From: CAJQQY01 sp964564545 | GTDB lineage: Bacteria; Bacteroidota; Bacteroidia; Chitinophagales; Saprospiraceae | NCBI GenBank assembly: GCA_964564545.1 | Contig: CAZMBP010000125.1 | Location: 87,313 to 151,312, forward strand | Reading direction: 5' to 3' | Length of the DNA stretch: 64,000 bases | Shown: one piece after another, positions 17,211 through 25,444 of the stretch | Position numbering within the stretch: the first letter of the stretch is position 1 | Layout of the letters: every line of letters begins with the position of its first letter | The notes under the pieces: generated by a model | The model's input: only the letters and a program-made list of their open reading frames with translations | Told to the model about the DNA's origin: nothing | The model's database searches: none | Program-made: the position numbers and the translations under genes

Positions 17211-17759
17211 CTATTTTTCAACTCGAACCCAATCTATCTCTAAATGAAATTTCCCAACTTGTTTGTTTGCAATTAAGATTCCAATTTGCTGTAATTCCGT
17301 AGAATTAAATTTTCCATACTGAGGATAAACTCTACCTCGAAAAGTAGGCTGGAAATCATCCACCGCTAATTCAATTTCTTTCCATTTATCTTTTTTAGTT
17401 TCGAAATCTAAAGTGTAAGCAATGCCATCAAAATTTCTAGAACCTCTCATTCGGAATTGGTAAATTTTCCCATCACCTTTGACTCGAAGTTTTATTTTTT
17501 TGAATTCAACTTGATTGAAATTTCGAGGGATAGCTCTAACAGAAGCAAACCCACCATTATTTTCTAAAGAAACAGCTCCTGAAAATCCAAGTGTGTTTTC
17601 TTTTTCATTCCATGTAATCTTACTTTGAGAAAGTCCTCCCATCACGCCATCATTGACGATTCTCCAAGAGTTGATTTCGTCTGATTTTTTAAATTCAAAA
17701 ATAGAAGTATCGGTAGTTACCATGGTTATTATTGCAATTGAGATAAAAATGTATTTCAT
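17211..17759 (-). CDS. CIA30 family protein
   Basis: A 182-residue protein related to complex I intermediate-associated protein 30, a galactose-binding-like jelly roll. The signature WRIVNDGVMGGLSQSKITW is present, then FSGAVSLENNGGFASVRA, RVKGDGKIYQFRMRG and FQPTFRGRVYP. The hydrophobic N-terminus (KYIFISIAIITMVTTDTS) looks like a signal peptide, so it is probably periplasmic, and the name should not be taken as a role in respiratory complex assembly. It is monocistronic, with its stop abutting the convergent GDYXXLXY gene. Confidence 0.85.
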   Translation of the reverse strand: MKYIFISIAIITMVTTDTSIFEFKKSDEINSWRIVNDGVMGGLSQSKITWNEKENTLGFSGAVSLENNGGFASVRAIPRNFNQVEFKKIKLRVKGDGKIYQFRMRGSRNFDGIAYTLDFETKKDKWKEIELAVDDFQPTFRGRVYPQYGKFNSTELQQIGILIANKQVGKFHLEIDWVRVEK

Positions 17760-17890
17760 TTTTTTAAAACATCTAGAGTAGAAATATGTTTAAATAATTA
17801 TTGAAAGCCACCTTTAAATAGGAGTTATTGTCTTTTTTAATAAATATAAAATTTGTCGGCTCAAACAACCTTATCTCGGCGAAATAATAA

Positions 17891-17898
17891 TACTTTTG
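17891..17898 (+). promoter_or_regulatory. Probable -7 box (TACTTTTG)
   Basis: TACTTTTG fits TAnnTTTG and lies 35 bases before the DUF2911 start. It sits inside an imperfect palindrome (TATCTCGGCGAAA and TTTTGCCGATA), which could be an operator. No TTG lies at the expected distance. Confidence 0.45.
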
Positions 17899-17933
17899 CC
17901 GATATTTTTTTAACGTAAAAAAATCTAATCAAA

Positions 17934-19049
17934 ATGAAATTAAAGTACATATTTCTAATTTTCACTTTGGCATTTTTAGGAATGTCTGATGCGAATGCAC
18001 AAGATGCAAAAACATTAAAATTTTCAGAATTGGATGCAAGTCCAATGGATGCTGCTCACTATCCACGAAGAGCTGCTTTTAAAAATTACTTGAGCGATGA
18101 TGATCCAGATCGATCTTTAAAAATTAAAGTATTGTATTGCCGACCAAACAAAAAAGGAAGAGATGTTTTTGGTGAGTTGGAGAAATGGGGAATCGATTGG
18201 AGACTAGGTGCTAATGAAGCTACAGAAGTTACTTTTTATCAAGCTGTAGAAATTGGAGGAAGACATATCGATGCAGGAACGTATACGATGTTTGCACAGA
18301 TTTATCCAAATCATTGGGTATTAAAAATTTCTTCAGAAAGATTTATTGCAGGTGTTTCTAACCGTGATGTATCTAAAGATATCGTTGCCGTAAACATTCC
18401 AACTACTCGAGTACCAAATGTAAGAGAAGAATTTACAATTGGTTTCCAAAAAATAGATGAAGGAAGAGTAAATATGGTATTTGAATGGGATCAAACTAGA
18501 GCGATGTTACCAATCAACTTGAATGCAGTAAGCCTTGCAAGTGGTCCTGACAAAAGTCCTATGGACTTGATTCAATATCCAAATAGCTCACGATTCCGTA
18601 ATTTCCAAAAGCCAGAAGATTTGGACAAAGCTGTTGCGAAAGTAAGAGTAGTTTATAGTCGTCCACAGATGAGAGGTCGAAAGATTTTTGGAGAGATGTT
18701 GAAGTATGGTGATATGTGGAGAGTAGGTGCGAATGAAACAACTGAGATTACTTTCTTCGAAGATGTTACAATCAACGGAACGAAAGTGAAAAAAGGAAAA
18801 TATGGTTTGTTTGCAAAATTGAATAGCGCTGACGAGTGGGAATTTATCATTCATACAAATTTGCCTTCTTGGGGAAATGCTAATCATGATGAAAAAACAA
18901 ACGTAGTTACGATGAAAGCAAAAACAGAAAAGACGCCAAAAACTTTGGAAGCGCTTTCTATGCTTTTGGTGGAGAATGGAACAAACCAAGTTGACTTGGT
19001 TGTTGGATGGGAAAACACAATGGCAAGATTGCCGATTATGTTGAAATAA
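17934..19049 (+). CDS. Exported protein with two tandem DUF2911 domains
   Basis: A 371-residue protein with a signal peptide (IFLIFTLAFLGMSDANAQ) and two copies of DUF2911 (about 25-195 and 200-371). Each copy repeats the same order of motifs: ASPMDAAHYPRR / KSPMDLIQYPNS, YCRPNKKGRDVFGEL / YSRPQMRGRKIFGEM, WRLGANEATEVTF / WRVGANETTEITF, and GTYTMFAQI / GKYGLFAKL. Family function is unknown; it is common in marine Bacteroidota and probably periplasmic. The internal duplication is clear from the sequence. A terminator follows. Confidence 0.88.
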   Translation: MKLKYIFLIFTLAFLGMSDANAQDAKTLKFSELDASPMDAAHYPRRAAFKNYLSDDDPDRSLKIKVLYCRPNKKGRDVFGELEKWGIDWRLGANEATEVTFYQAVEIGGRHIDAGTYTMFAQIYPNHWVLKISSERFIAGVSNRDVSKDIVAVNIPTTRVPNVREEFTIGFQKIDEGRVNMVFEWDQTRAMLPINLNAVSLASGPDKSPMDLIQYPNSSRFRNFQKPEDLDKAVAKVRVVYSRPQMRGRKIFGEMLKYGDMWRVGANETTEITFFEDVTINGTKVKKGKYGLFAKLNSADEWEFIIHTNLPSWGNANHDEKTNVVTMKAKTEKTPKTLEALSMLLVENGTNQVDLVVGWENTMARLPIMLK

Positions 19050-19075
19050 GAAAATGTAAATACATTGTTGTAAAA

Positions 19076-19112
19076 ATGCGTTGTTCCGATTGTGGAGCAA
19101 CGCATTTTTTTT
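19076..19112 (+). terminator. Rho-independent terminator
   Basis: The arms ATGCGTTGTTCC and GGAGCAACGCAT with a 6-base loop are followed by eight Ts, 26 bases after the DUF2911 stop codon. The recurring string GTAAATACATTGTTG (19056-19070) directly precedes it. Confidence 0.9.
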
Positions 19113-19150
19113 ATGGACATAAAATTCTTAATTTACTCTTGCTTTAAGAA

Positions 19151-19253
19151 GGAACGCGGATGAGGCGGATCGAGCGGATTTACGCGGATTTCTCCCAGCG
19201 TACAGTAATCGTCAAATCCGTTAAATCCGCTCGATCCGCCTCATCCGCGTTCC
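19151..19253. repeat. Long palindromic repeat of GCGGAT units
   Basis: The left arm (19151-about 19191) reads GGAACGCGGATGAGGCGGAT and continues with further GCGGATT steps. The right arm (19214-19253) is its reverse complement with one base missing. The loop is about 22 bases. It is much richer in G+C than its surroundings. The outer end continues TTCCATCAAAAA, as in the related repeat at 20013. Confidence 0.88.
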
Positions 19254-19302
19254 ATCAAAAAACAAGATCAAAACTTAATCACAAAACCAACTGTAAAAAT
19301 AA

Positions 19303-20007
19303 ATGGAAATAAACAATACACTTCAGTTTGAAAAAATTGAAAAAACCATCAAACGTTTATCCGTCAGGATCGAAGAGCGATTCCCCGGTTCTGGACTTGG
19401 GAAGACGTGCGATGATTTCTACAACTTCACTTCCGAAAGTAAAAAACATATCAACTGGATTAGCCAACCTATTTTTTATATTCGAGTAATTACTTATTCT
19501 ATTATTGGATTAATTTCGTTGGCATTATTATATGGACTTACTTTAACTAATTTAAATATCAAAAATTCTTTTACCGATTTGATAACGGTAGCCGAAGCAT
19601 CGTTGAATAATATTGTATTATTGAGTGCTGCTTTCTTTTTTATTTTTACTTTAGAAAATCGATTAAAAAGAGTGCGAGCAATCAAATACTTGAATGAAAT
19701 AAAAGGCTTTGCTCATGTGGTCGATATGTATCAACTAACAAAGAATCCGCAAATGATTGGAGGAGAAAAGAAGGACACGGAACATTCTCCAAAACGAAAT
19801 TTGACGAAATTTGAAATACAGCGCTACTTGGATTATAGTTCTGAATTTTTGTCTTTGATAGGAAAAGTAGCAGCTTTGTATTCTCAGAATTTGCCCGATG
19901 AGGTGGTGACGCAAACTTCAAGTGATATTCAAAATTTGTGTTCAGCTACAAGTAATAAGATTTGGCAGAAGATGATTATTTTGAGTTTGGAGGATGGGGA
20001 ATTGTGA
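19303..20007 (+). CDS. Membrane protein of unknown function
   Basis: A 234-residue protein I do not recognise. The N-terminus is cytoplasmic and helical (FEKIEKTIKRLSVRIEERF, with conserved-looking SGLGKTCDDFYNFTSESKKH). Two membrane helices follow (about 65-88 VITYSIIGLISLALLYGL and about 105-125 NIVLLSAAFFFIFTL) and then a soluble helical tail with a Tyr/Leu-rich stretch (KFEIQRYLDYSSEFLSLIGK). The topology suggests both ends are cytoplasmic. It is flanked on both sides by copies of the GCGGAT palindromic repeat in opposite orientation, which sets it apart from its neighbours. Confidence 0.72.
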   Translation: MEINNTLQFEKIEKTIKRLSVRIEERFPGSGLGKTCDDFYNFTSESKKHINWISQPIFYIRVITYSIIGLISLALLYGLTLTNLNIKNSFTDLITVAEASLNNIVLLSAAFFFIFTLENRLKRVRAIKYLNEIKGFAHVVDMYQLTKNPQMIGGEKKDTEHSPKRNLTKFEIQRYLDYSSEFLSLIGKVAALYSQNLPDEVVTQTSSDIQNLCSATSNKIWQKMIILSLEDGEL

Positions 20008-20012
20008 TGATT

Positions 20013-20079
20013 TGATGGAACGCGGATGGGGCGGATTGAGCGGATGAAACGGATTTGACGATCAGAGGTGTTCCATCAA
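20013..20079. repeat. Degenerate GCGGAT palindromic repeat
   Basis: It begins TGATGGAACGCGGATGGGGC and ends GTGTTCCATCA. The outer 8 bases pair, and internal GCGGATT steps match the larger copy at 19151, but the right arm has largely decayed. It lies immediately after the stop codon of the 2-TM membrane protein. Confidence 0.75.
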
Positions 20080-20083
20080 AAAA

Positions 20084-20338
20084 TTAAGATTTAACCCTTG
20101 GTGCCAAAAACATTTTTTTCACTAAAGCTACAATCGAAACCAATGCCCAAACACCTTCCAAAATCGTAAATGGAAGCGACTCAATCATTACCGAAGAAAT
20201 ACAAGCCAAAGTTGCTCCCACCAAATTAATCAAAATATAAGGATAACTATTTTGATCAATCAAATTGAACAAATTCAAAAAGTAAGCTCCCAAAATTCCA
20301 CTTACTCCAATCATTCCTAAGATAGTCGCTGTATCCAT
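20084..20338 (-). CDS. Small CBU_0592-like membrane protein
   Basis: A protein of 84 residues from the ATG at 20338; a longer frame exists, but it overlaps the HMG-CoA reductase gene and has no family sequence. It has three hydrophobic stretches: ATILGMIGVSGILGAYFLNL, YILINLVGATLACISSVMI and EGVWALVSIVALVKKM. The pattern G-x-x-G-x-x-L-x-x-x-A-Y and the order of helices fit the small CBU_0592-type membrane domain, function unknown. It lies 25 bases downstream of HMG-CoA reductase on the same strand, so it may be cotranscribed. Confidence 0.72.
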   Translation of the reverse strand: MDTATILGMIGVSGILGAYFLNLFNLIDQNSYPYILINLVGATLACISSVMIESLPFTILEGVWALVSIVALVKKMFLAPRVKS

Positions 20339-20363
20339 TTTAATTAAGTTATTATTCAAAAGA

Positions 20364-21536
20364 TCACGGTCGATTCCGTCCATATTCCTCATGGCTCGAA
20401 ACCCATTCATCAGCCACCACCGCAGCACCCAATGACAACTCACCACACAAAACAACTGCAGCAATTATCTCTGCCAATTTATTCACTTTACCAGCACCGT
20501 AACAATCCATGACCTCCAAACATTCTCGCTGAGTCGGTAAACCAGTTCCGCCTCCGTAAGTCGCAACAATCAATGAAGGAATAGTTATAGAAAAATAATA
20601 ATCACCATTTTCCAAAATTTCTCCAAAGTAAAAAGCCGCTGAAGATTCTGCAACATTTGCCACATCTTGCCCTGTGGCAATAAACATAGCGGTAATGCCA
20701 TTGGCAGAATGTGCCCCATTATTGATTGAACCAGACATCATTGCACCTGTGCTTGACATTTGCCGGAGATAATATAATTTTTGAGGAGAAACATGAAGAA
20801 CATCTTCCATTAATGATTTAGGTAAAACAATCTCAGCGACAACTCTTTTTCCTCGGGTCTTCAATGAATTGAGTTGTGAGTGCTTTTTATCTGTATCAAA
20901 ATTTGCCGCCAAAGAAAAGTTTTCTAAACCTTCAGGTTCTTGCTCCAAAATCCAATTGCAAGCATTTCGAGTTGCTTTAGTGACCATGTTTTGACCTGCT
21001 GCATCTCCTGTTGAAAAATTAAAACGCAACCAACGCATTTTGCTCATGGGGTATTGACCGATATCGAGAAGTTTTCCACGCGAGGTAGTTTCCTCGGCTT
21101 TTGCTTTTATTTTTTCAAAATTAGCAGTCACCCATTTTCCAAACTCTCTAGCGTATCGAGCATTTTTAAAAACAAAAACGGGCGAACGATTCATGCGATC
21201 ATCGACAACACTTGTAGTGATTCCTCCCGCCAATCGACACATTTTCATACCTCGATTATAACTTGCCAAAAGTGTCCCCTCCGTCGTAGCCATAGGAATA
21301 TAAAATTCCCCTTTTGCCTCCTCACCGTTAACTAAAAGCGGCCCTGCAAAACCCATCGGTACCTGCACCACGCCTGAGAAATTTTCAATATTCCCAGCTA
21401 AGACTTTTGGATCAAATGAATATTTATCGGTATGTTGAAAATCAACATTAGTATGTTTGCTTACGACTTTTCTGCGAGCATCTGCTTGTTCTGGAGTATA
21501 ATCGTCTGTTTTGGAATAAGGTAATTTTTCAATCAT
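20364..21536 (-). CDS. Hydroxymethylglutaryl-CoA reductase
   Basis: Reduces HMG-CoA to mevalonate with NAD(P)H, the committed step of the mevalonate isoprenoid route, in the cytoplasm. The 390-residue protein has the catalytic Glu region (MATTEGTLLASYNRGMKM), the Asp in FSTGDAAGQNMVTKAT, the GAHSANG loop, and near the end the catalytic His (DEWVSSHEEYGRNRP). It lacks the membrane part of eukaryotic enzymes. The frame extends 27 codons upstream, but MIEKLPYSKTDDYTPEQ matches the usual start, so the ATG at 21536 was chosen. No other mevalonate gene lies in the window. It is divergent from trehalase, with repeats in the shared upstream region. Confidence 0.9.
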   Translation of the reverse strand: MIEKLPYSKTDDYTPEQADARRKVVSKHTNVDFQHTDKYSFDPKVLAGNIENFSGVVQVPMGFAGPLLVNGEEAKGEFYIPMATTEGTLLASYNRGMKMCRLAGGITTSVVDDRMNRSPVFVFKNARYAREFGKWVTANFEKIKAKAEETTSRGKLLDIGQYPMSKMRWLRFNFSTGDAAGQNMVTKATRNACNWILEQEPEGLENFSLAANFDTDKKHSQLNSLKTRGKRVVAEIVLPKSLMEDVLHVSPQKLYYLRQMSSTGAMMSGSINNGAHSANGITAMFIATGQDVANVAESSAAFYFGEILENGDYYFSITIPSLIVATYGGGTGLPTQRECLEVMDCYGAGKVNKLAEIIAAVVLCGELSLGAAVVADEWVSSHEEYGRNRP

Positions 21537-21646
21537 TGTTTTGTTTTTTTGTGAAAATAAAAACTGTTTTTCACAATCTAGTTGAAGTGGTTTAATAATA
21601 ATTATATTTTTATTCAAGACAGATTGTAAAGATTTTCTCAGATAAA

Positions 21647-21675
21647 ATAATCTATGTAGATTTGCATAATCTATG
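21647..21675. promoter_or_regulatory. Direct repeats around a -7 box upstream of trehalase
   Basis: Two identical copies of ATAATCTATG (21647-21656 and 21666-21675) flank TAGATTTG (21657-21664), which fits the TAnnTTTG box, 58 bases upstream of the trehalase start. Two turns of spacing (19 bases) is a pattern expected for a regulator binding side by side on one DNA face. Confidence 0.45.
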
Positions 21676-21721
21676 GTAAATACCCATAATTAAATCAGAC
21701 AAGTCAGCGGAAATAAATCAC

Positions 21722-23248
21722 ATGTACAAAACCCCAGACCTCATTTTTCAAGAACTGTTTACCGACCTTCAGCAAAGTGGTATTTTTGAAGATGAAAAGT
21801 TAATCTCCGATGCTTTGCCTAAAGCAAAACCAACCGAGATTTTAAATCAATATCGAAAAGAAAAAGGCGAACCCAATTTCAATTTAGAAAAATTCTTTCA
21901 TCGTTTTTTTCAACTCAATCCTTCTAAGTCAGTTGATTTCAAAAGTGATACTTCTCGGCCTGTGAATGAGCATATTAAAATTCTATGGGACATTTTAAAA
22001 AGAGAAGCAGACCAAGCCATCGAAGGAAGTTCGTTAATTCCATTGCCAAATCCTTACATCGTTCCAGGGGGACGATTCAATGAAATTTATTATTGGGATA
22101 GTTATTTTAAGATGCTAGGATTGCAAGTAAGTGGGAAAATTGATCTCATCGAAAATATGGTCGATAATTTTTCATGGTTGATTGAGAAGGTAGGATTTAT
22201 TCCAAATGGAAATCGAACTTATTTTTTGGGAAGGTCACAGCCTCCATTTTATGCATTGATGGTGAGTCTTTTGGCAGAGGAAAAAGGAGAGGCAATTTTA
22301 GGAAAATATTTACCTTTTCTAGAAAAAGAGTATGCGTTTTGGATGGACGGGAAAGCATTGTTAGGAAATGATGATTCGATTAATGCAAAAAATCATACGG
22401 TCAATTTAGGCGAAGGGAAATTCCTCAATCGCTACTTCGATCAACATCATCAAGCTCGTGCAGAAATGTTGGCCACAGATTTAGAATTAGCAGAAAAAAC
22501 AGATCGACCTGCCAACGAATTATTTTCAGATATGCGAGCAGCTTGTGAGTCAGGTTGGGATTTTAGTTCAAGATGGTTACGAGATGCGAATGATTTGACT
22601 ACGATTTATACGACGGAACTTCTACCTGTCGATTTGAATTGCTTACTTTATTTTTTAGAAAAAACCATAGCAAAAGCATACGTAGGTCGGTTTTCCAAAA
22701 CTGATTCAAATTCAAATAACAAAGAAAAAGCAAACCATTATCAACAACTCGCCACTCAAAGAAAAGAACTCATTCAACAATATTTTTGGAATGAAAAAAC
22801 AGGCTTCTTTCACGACTTTGATTTTGTAAAAAAAGAACAAACAGCAGCTTTAACCCTAGCTGGAATCTTCCCACTATTTTTCCAAATTGCTAGTAACGAC
22901 CAAGCCAAACAATGTGTAGAAATGATTGAAAAACATTTCCTAAAAGCAGGGGGATTAGTCACCACTCAAACTCACTCAAACGAACAATGGGATGCACCAA
23001 ATGGCTGGGCACCGTTACAATGGGTCGGAATTCAAGGATTAAAAAATTATGGATTTGATGATTTAGCTCAAAAAATCTCTAATAATTGGATTCAACTTAA
23101 TACTGATGTTTACCATCGTACAGGGAAGCTTTTAGAAAAATATAATGTGGAAGATACCTCGCTTCTGAGTGGAGGAGGGGAGTATGAAGTGCAGGATGGA
23201 TTTGGGTGGACGAATGGGGTTTTGTTGAAGTTGTTGAAGGGAAGATAA
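21722..23248 (+). CDS. Alpha,alpha-trehalase, GH37
   Basis: Splits trehalose to two glucose molecules. The 508-residue protein has both GH37 signatures: PGGRFNEIYYWDSYF (about 118-132) and QWDAPNGWAPLQW (about 420-432). The acidic catalytic region SGWDFSSRWLRD and the C-terminal GGGEYEVQDGFGWTNG are also present. It has no signal peptide, so it resembles the cytoplasmic TreF form rather than the periplasmic TreA. It is the only carbohydrate gene here and has a possible operator in front of it (two ATAATCTATG repeats). Confidence 0.93.
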   Translation: MYKTPDLIFQELFTDLQQSGIFEDEKLISDALPKAKPTEILNQYRKEKGEPNFNLEKFFHRFFQLNPSKSVDFKSDTSRPVNEHIKILWDILKREADQAIEGSSLIPLPNPYIVPGGRFNEIYYWDSYFKMLGLQVSGKIDLIENMVDNFSWLIEKVGFIPNGNRTYFLGRSQPPFYALMVSLLAEEKGEAILGKYLPFLEKEYAFWMDGKALLGNDDSINAKNHTVNLGEGKFLNRYFDQHHQARAEMLATDLELAEKTDRPANELFSDMRAACESGWDFSSRWLRDANDLTTIYTTELLPVDLNCLLYFLEKTIAKAYVGRFSKTDSNSNNKEKANHYQQLATQRKELIQQYFWNEKTGFFHDFDFVKKEQTAALTLAGIFPLFFQIASNDQAKQCVEMIEKHFLKAGGLVTTQTHSNEQWDAPNGWAPLQWVGIQGLKNYGFDDLAQKISNNWIQLNTDVYHRTGKLLEKYNVEDTSLLSGGGEYEVQDGFGWTNGVLLKLLKGR

Positions 23249-23257
23249 AATTCAGAA

Positions 23258-23689
23258 TTACGACTGAAACCATTCTCTCTTTTCATCTAATCGAATTAAA
23301 AAATCAGTAAAAGAATTACCAATGATAATATGATTTGTTTTTTCCAAGCCTATAAGAGGAGAGAGCACTATATTAAATGTATCCAGCTCAGTTTTCTCAA
23401 TTCCAATAAATTCTCCTCCTCCGTTTCCTCCAATCACTATGATTGAAGATAGGTATTCTAAAATTTCAGATTCGATATTTGATTGAAGTAATTTGTCTGC
23501 GTCCCAAAGTATCACAAATTCTTTTTCTATAAAAGCTTCATCACCTTGATAGTTTTTTAGAAAAAATAAATAATCATCAGGTAATTTGAAACCAATAAGT
23601 TCCTCAATTGAGTCTACCACAGCTTGAGTGGTAGGAGTTTGTCTTTTTTGAAAATTGTATTTTAAAAGAAGGATTTCTAGTTTTTCCAT
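23258..23689 (-). CDS. SMI1/KNR4 family protein
   Basis: A 143-residue protein with the SMI1/KNR4 signature GFKLPDDYLFFLKNYQGDEAF near residues 33-53 and a hydrophobic core ending GNSFTDFLIRLDEKREW. In bacteria such proteins are frequently immunity proteins to contact-dependent toxins, but solitary copies are common and may have housekeeping roles. Here there is no toxin gene next to it. It starts only 3 bases after the stop of the 4-hydroxybutyryl-CoA dehydratase-like gene, so the two are probably cotranscribed. Confidence 0.85.
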   Translation of the reverse strand: MEKLEILLLKYNFQKRQTPTTQAVVDSIEELIGFKLPDDYLFFLKNYQGDEAFIEKEFVILWDADKLLQSNIESEILEYLSSIIVIGGNGGGEFIGIEKTELDTFNIVLSPLIGLEKTNHIIIGNSFTDFLIRLDEKREWFQS

Positions 23690-23692
23690 AAT

Positions 23693-25222
23693 TTAAATCT
23701 CAAAAACCCGAGCAAAATACCCACTCAATTCCTCCACCACCAAATCCTTTTCCTCCTCTTCAACGACTCCCGCAATAATCTTCGCCAACCGTTTTTTATA
23801 CTCCAACTGCATCGCTCTACCAATTTGAATCCGTTGCGCTTGCGGCGAACCCGCCCCATGCATACTCTCCGTCAAGTACCCAACAGCATTCCTACCTAAA
23901 GTCATATTTTCAATCAATCGAAGCATTCGCATTCGATCTTCCGTAGGAACATCTGCTTTCCCTTTCAAATATTTTTTCAACAATTTTCCAATCTCAGGAT
24001 GATTCAAATCTTTTTCCGAGGGTAGAGTTGCGACCAAACCACCAGCCAAATCTTGCGCCAATCTTCCAATCTCGTAAGGCATCTTGGTCACATGATGTTT
24101 GCAAACATTCGACAACATACTATCGCAAATAAATGCTCCCGAATCAGTTGCATAACCTTGATGCGACGCAGCAATTCCAGTAGCGTAAACTGTTTCATTC
24201 AAATGTGTCATCTCCACCAATTTATCCTTAATATGAGAAACTTTTGGTACTCCATTCATTTCCGCAATCGAAGCAGCTGCGCCAATTAAGACATCACCCA
24301 CACCACTTTTGCAAACATAACTTCGACGATGATAAGCTGTAAATCGCTCTACCAACATCGCCGCAAAATCATATTCTCCATCCATAAAAATATTCTCCGT
24401 AGGAATAAAAACATTCTCAAAAATCACCATCGCTTCTTGTCCTCCGTACTTTGCATTTCCTGTATCGATTGTTCCACCTTCCATCGCTCGCGTGTCACAC
24501 GACTGCCGACCATAGATATAAGTGATGCCTTCCGCATCAACTGGAACTGCTCCGACGATGGCAAAATCTTTATCGTTTTCTCCCAATCTCATGGTTGGCA
24601 TCACGACCATCCAATGTGAATTGATGCAACCTGTTTGATGTGCTTTTGCGCCGGTGACGTAAACACCTTCATCGGTTCGTTTAGTAATTCTGAGAAACAT
24701 GTCTTGATCTGCTTGCTGATGCGGAGCAAGGCTTCGATCACCTTTGACATCAGTCATTGCTCCTCCGATAACGAAATTAGAGCGATGCATTTTTGTCAAA
24801 AAATCTTTGAATCGTTGGTGATAAGAAGTGTTATATTTTTCATCCATTTCGAAAGTAACAGAGTACAAAGAATTGAAGGCGTCCATCCCAACACATCGTT
24901 GAAAACAAGTTCCTGTCAATTGACCGAGCTTCCGTTGCATTTTATTTTGTAAAACTAATTCCTTCGCATCTGTGCAAACGTGCAAAAATCGACTTACTCG
25001 CTCTCCGGTAAATGGAGAAATCACAGAAGCCAATTCAGGTGCAGCAATCGCCAAATCATACGTCTTTGCCAAAGCATTGATGGAAGGTCGAATGATGGGA
25101 TGATCTACAGGTTCCTTGATCATTTCACCAAAGAGATATACTTTTAGATTGCGTCCACGGAGAGAATTGATATAGTCTTCGCCAGTTTGGATTTTATTCG
25201 TATGCGTAGGATTGGAAGTCAT
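23693..25222 (-). CDS. 4-hydroxybutyryl-CoA dehydratase-like flavin/Fe-S enzyme
   Basis: A 509-residue member of the 4-hydroxyphenylacetate 3-hydroxylase/acyl-CoA dehydrogenase superfamily, very close in motif order to clostridial AbfD, which dehydrates 4-hydroxybutyryl-CoA to crotonyl-CoA using FAD and a [4Fe-4S] cluster. Matching blocks: CFQRCVGMDAFN (Cys106, Cys110), GAMTDVKGDRSLAP, AKAHQTGCINSH, YGRQSCDTR, KYGGQEAMVIFENVFIP, AYHRRSYVCKSGVGD (His298, Cys304), EMTHLNETVYATG and ESMHGAGSPQAQRI. All four cluster ligands appear present, but His-to-Cys spacing is six here against seven as I recall it for the clostridial enzyme. The exact substrate is therefore not certain. Confidence 0.85.
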   Translation of the reverse strand: MTSNPTHTNKIQTGEDYINSLRGRNLKVYLFGEMIKEPVDHPIIRPSINALAKTYDLAIAAPELASVISPFTGERVSRFLHVCTDAKELVLQNKMQRKLGQLTGTCFQRCVGMDAFNSLYSVTFEMDEKYNTSYHQRFKDFLTKMHRSNFVIGGAMTDVKGDRSLAPHQQADQDMFLRITKRTDEGVYVTGAKAHQTGCINSHWMVVMPTMRLGENDKDFAIVGAVPVDAEGITYIYGRQSCDTRAMEGGTIDTGNAKYGGQEAMVIFENVFIPTENIFMDGEYDFAAMLVERFTAYHRRSYVCKSGVGDVLIGAAASIAEMNGVPKVSHIKDKLVEMTHLNETVYATGIAASHQGYATDSGAFICDSMLSNVCKHHVTKMPYEIGRLAQDLAGGLVATLPSEKDLNHPEIGKLLKKYLKGKADVPTEDRMRMLRLIENMTLGRNAVGYLTESMHGAGSPQAQRIQIGRAMQLEYKKRLAKIIAGVVEEEEKDLVVEELSGYFARVFEI

Positions 25223-25319
25223 ATAGATTTATTTTTTTGGAAAAAAGATGAGTGCAAATTACTTTTTTTTCGCAAAAAAATTCTTTCCTTGCTTTAAGAA
25301 AAAAATATGGTTTGTTCCT

Positions 25320-25444
25320 TCGTAGCTGCTGACTTTAGTCGGCAGAAAATAAAGTGTAGAAATACTAGGGAATTGATGATGTTGGTTTTCAAAAAAGGTC
25401 GCTGCGCTTCTTTTTTGGTTACCGACTAAAGTCAGTAACTACGA
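25320..25444. repeat. Palindromic repeat (CGTAGTTACTGACTTTAGTCGG type)
   Basis: The left arm (25320-25342, TCGTAGCTGCTGACTTTAG and on) pairs with the right arm (25422-25444, CCGACTAAAGTCAGTAACT and on) over 23 bases with a few mismatches. The right arm runs into the 3' end of the DUF6175 gene and encodes its last residues. It lies between the AbfD-like gene and the envelope cluster. Confidence 0.85.

Noticed and set aside
20339..20464. N-terminal extension of the CBU_0592-like protein
   Set aside because: The extra 42 codons overlap the end of the HMG-CoA reductase gene on the same strand in another frame and do not match the family.
23258..23689. A toxin-immunity pair based on the SMI1/KNR4 protein
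   Set aside because: No polymorphic toxin or Rhs-type gene is adjacent; the neighbour is a metabolic enzyme.
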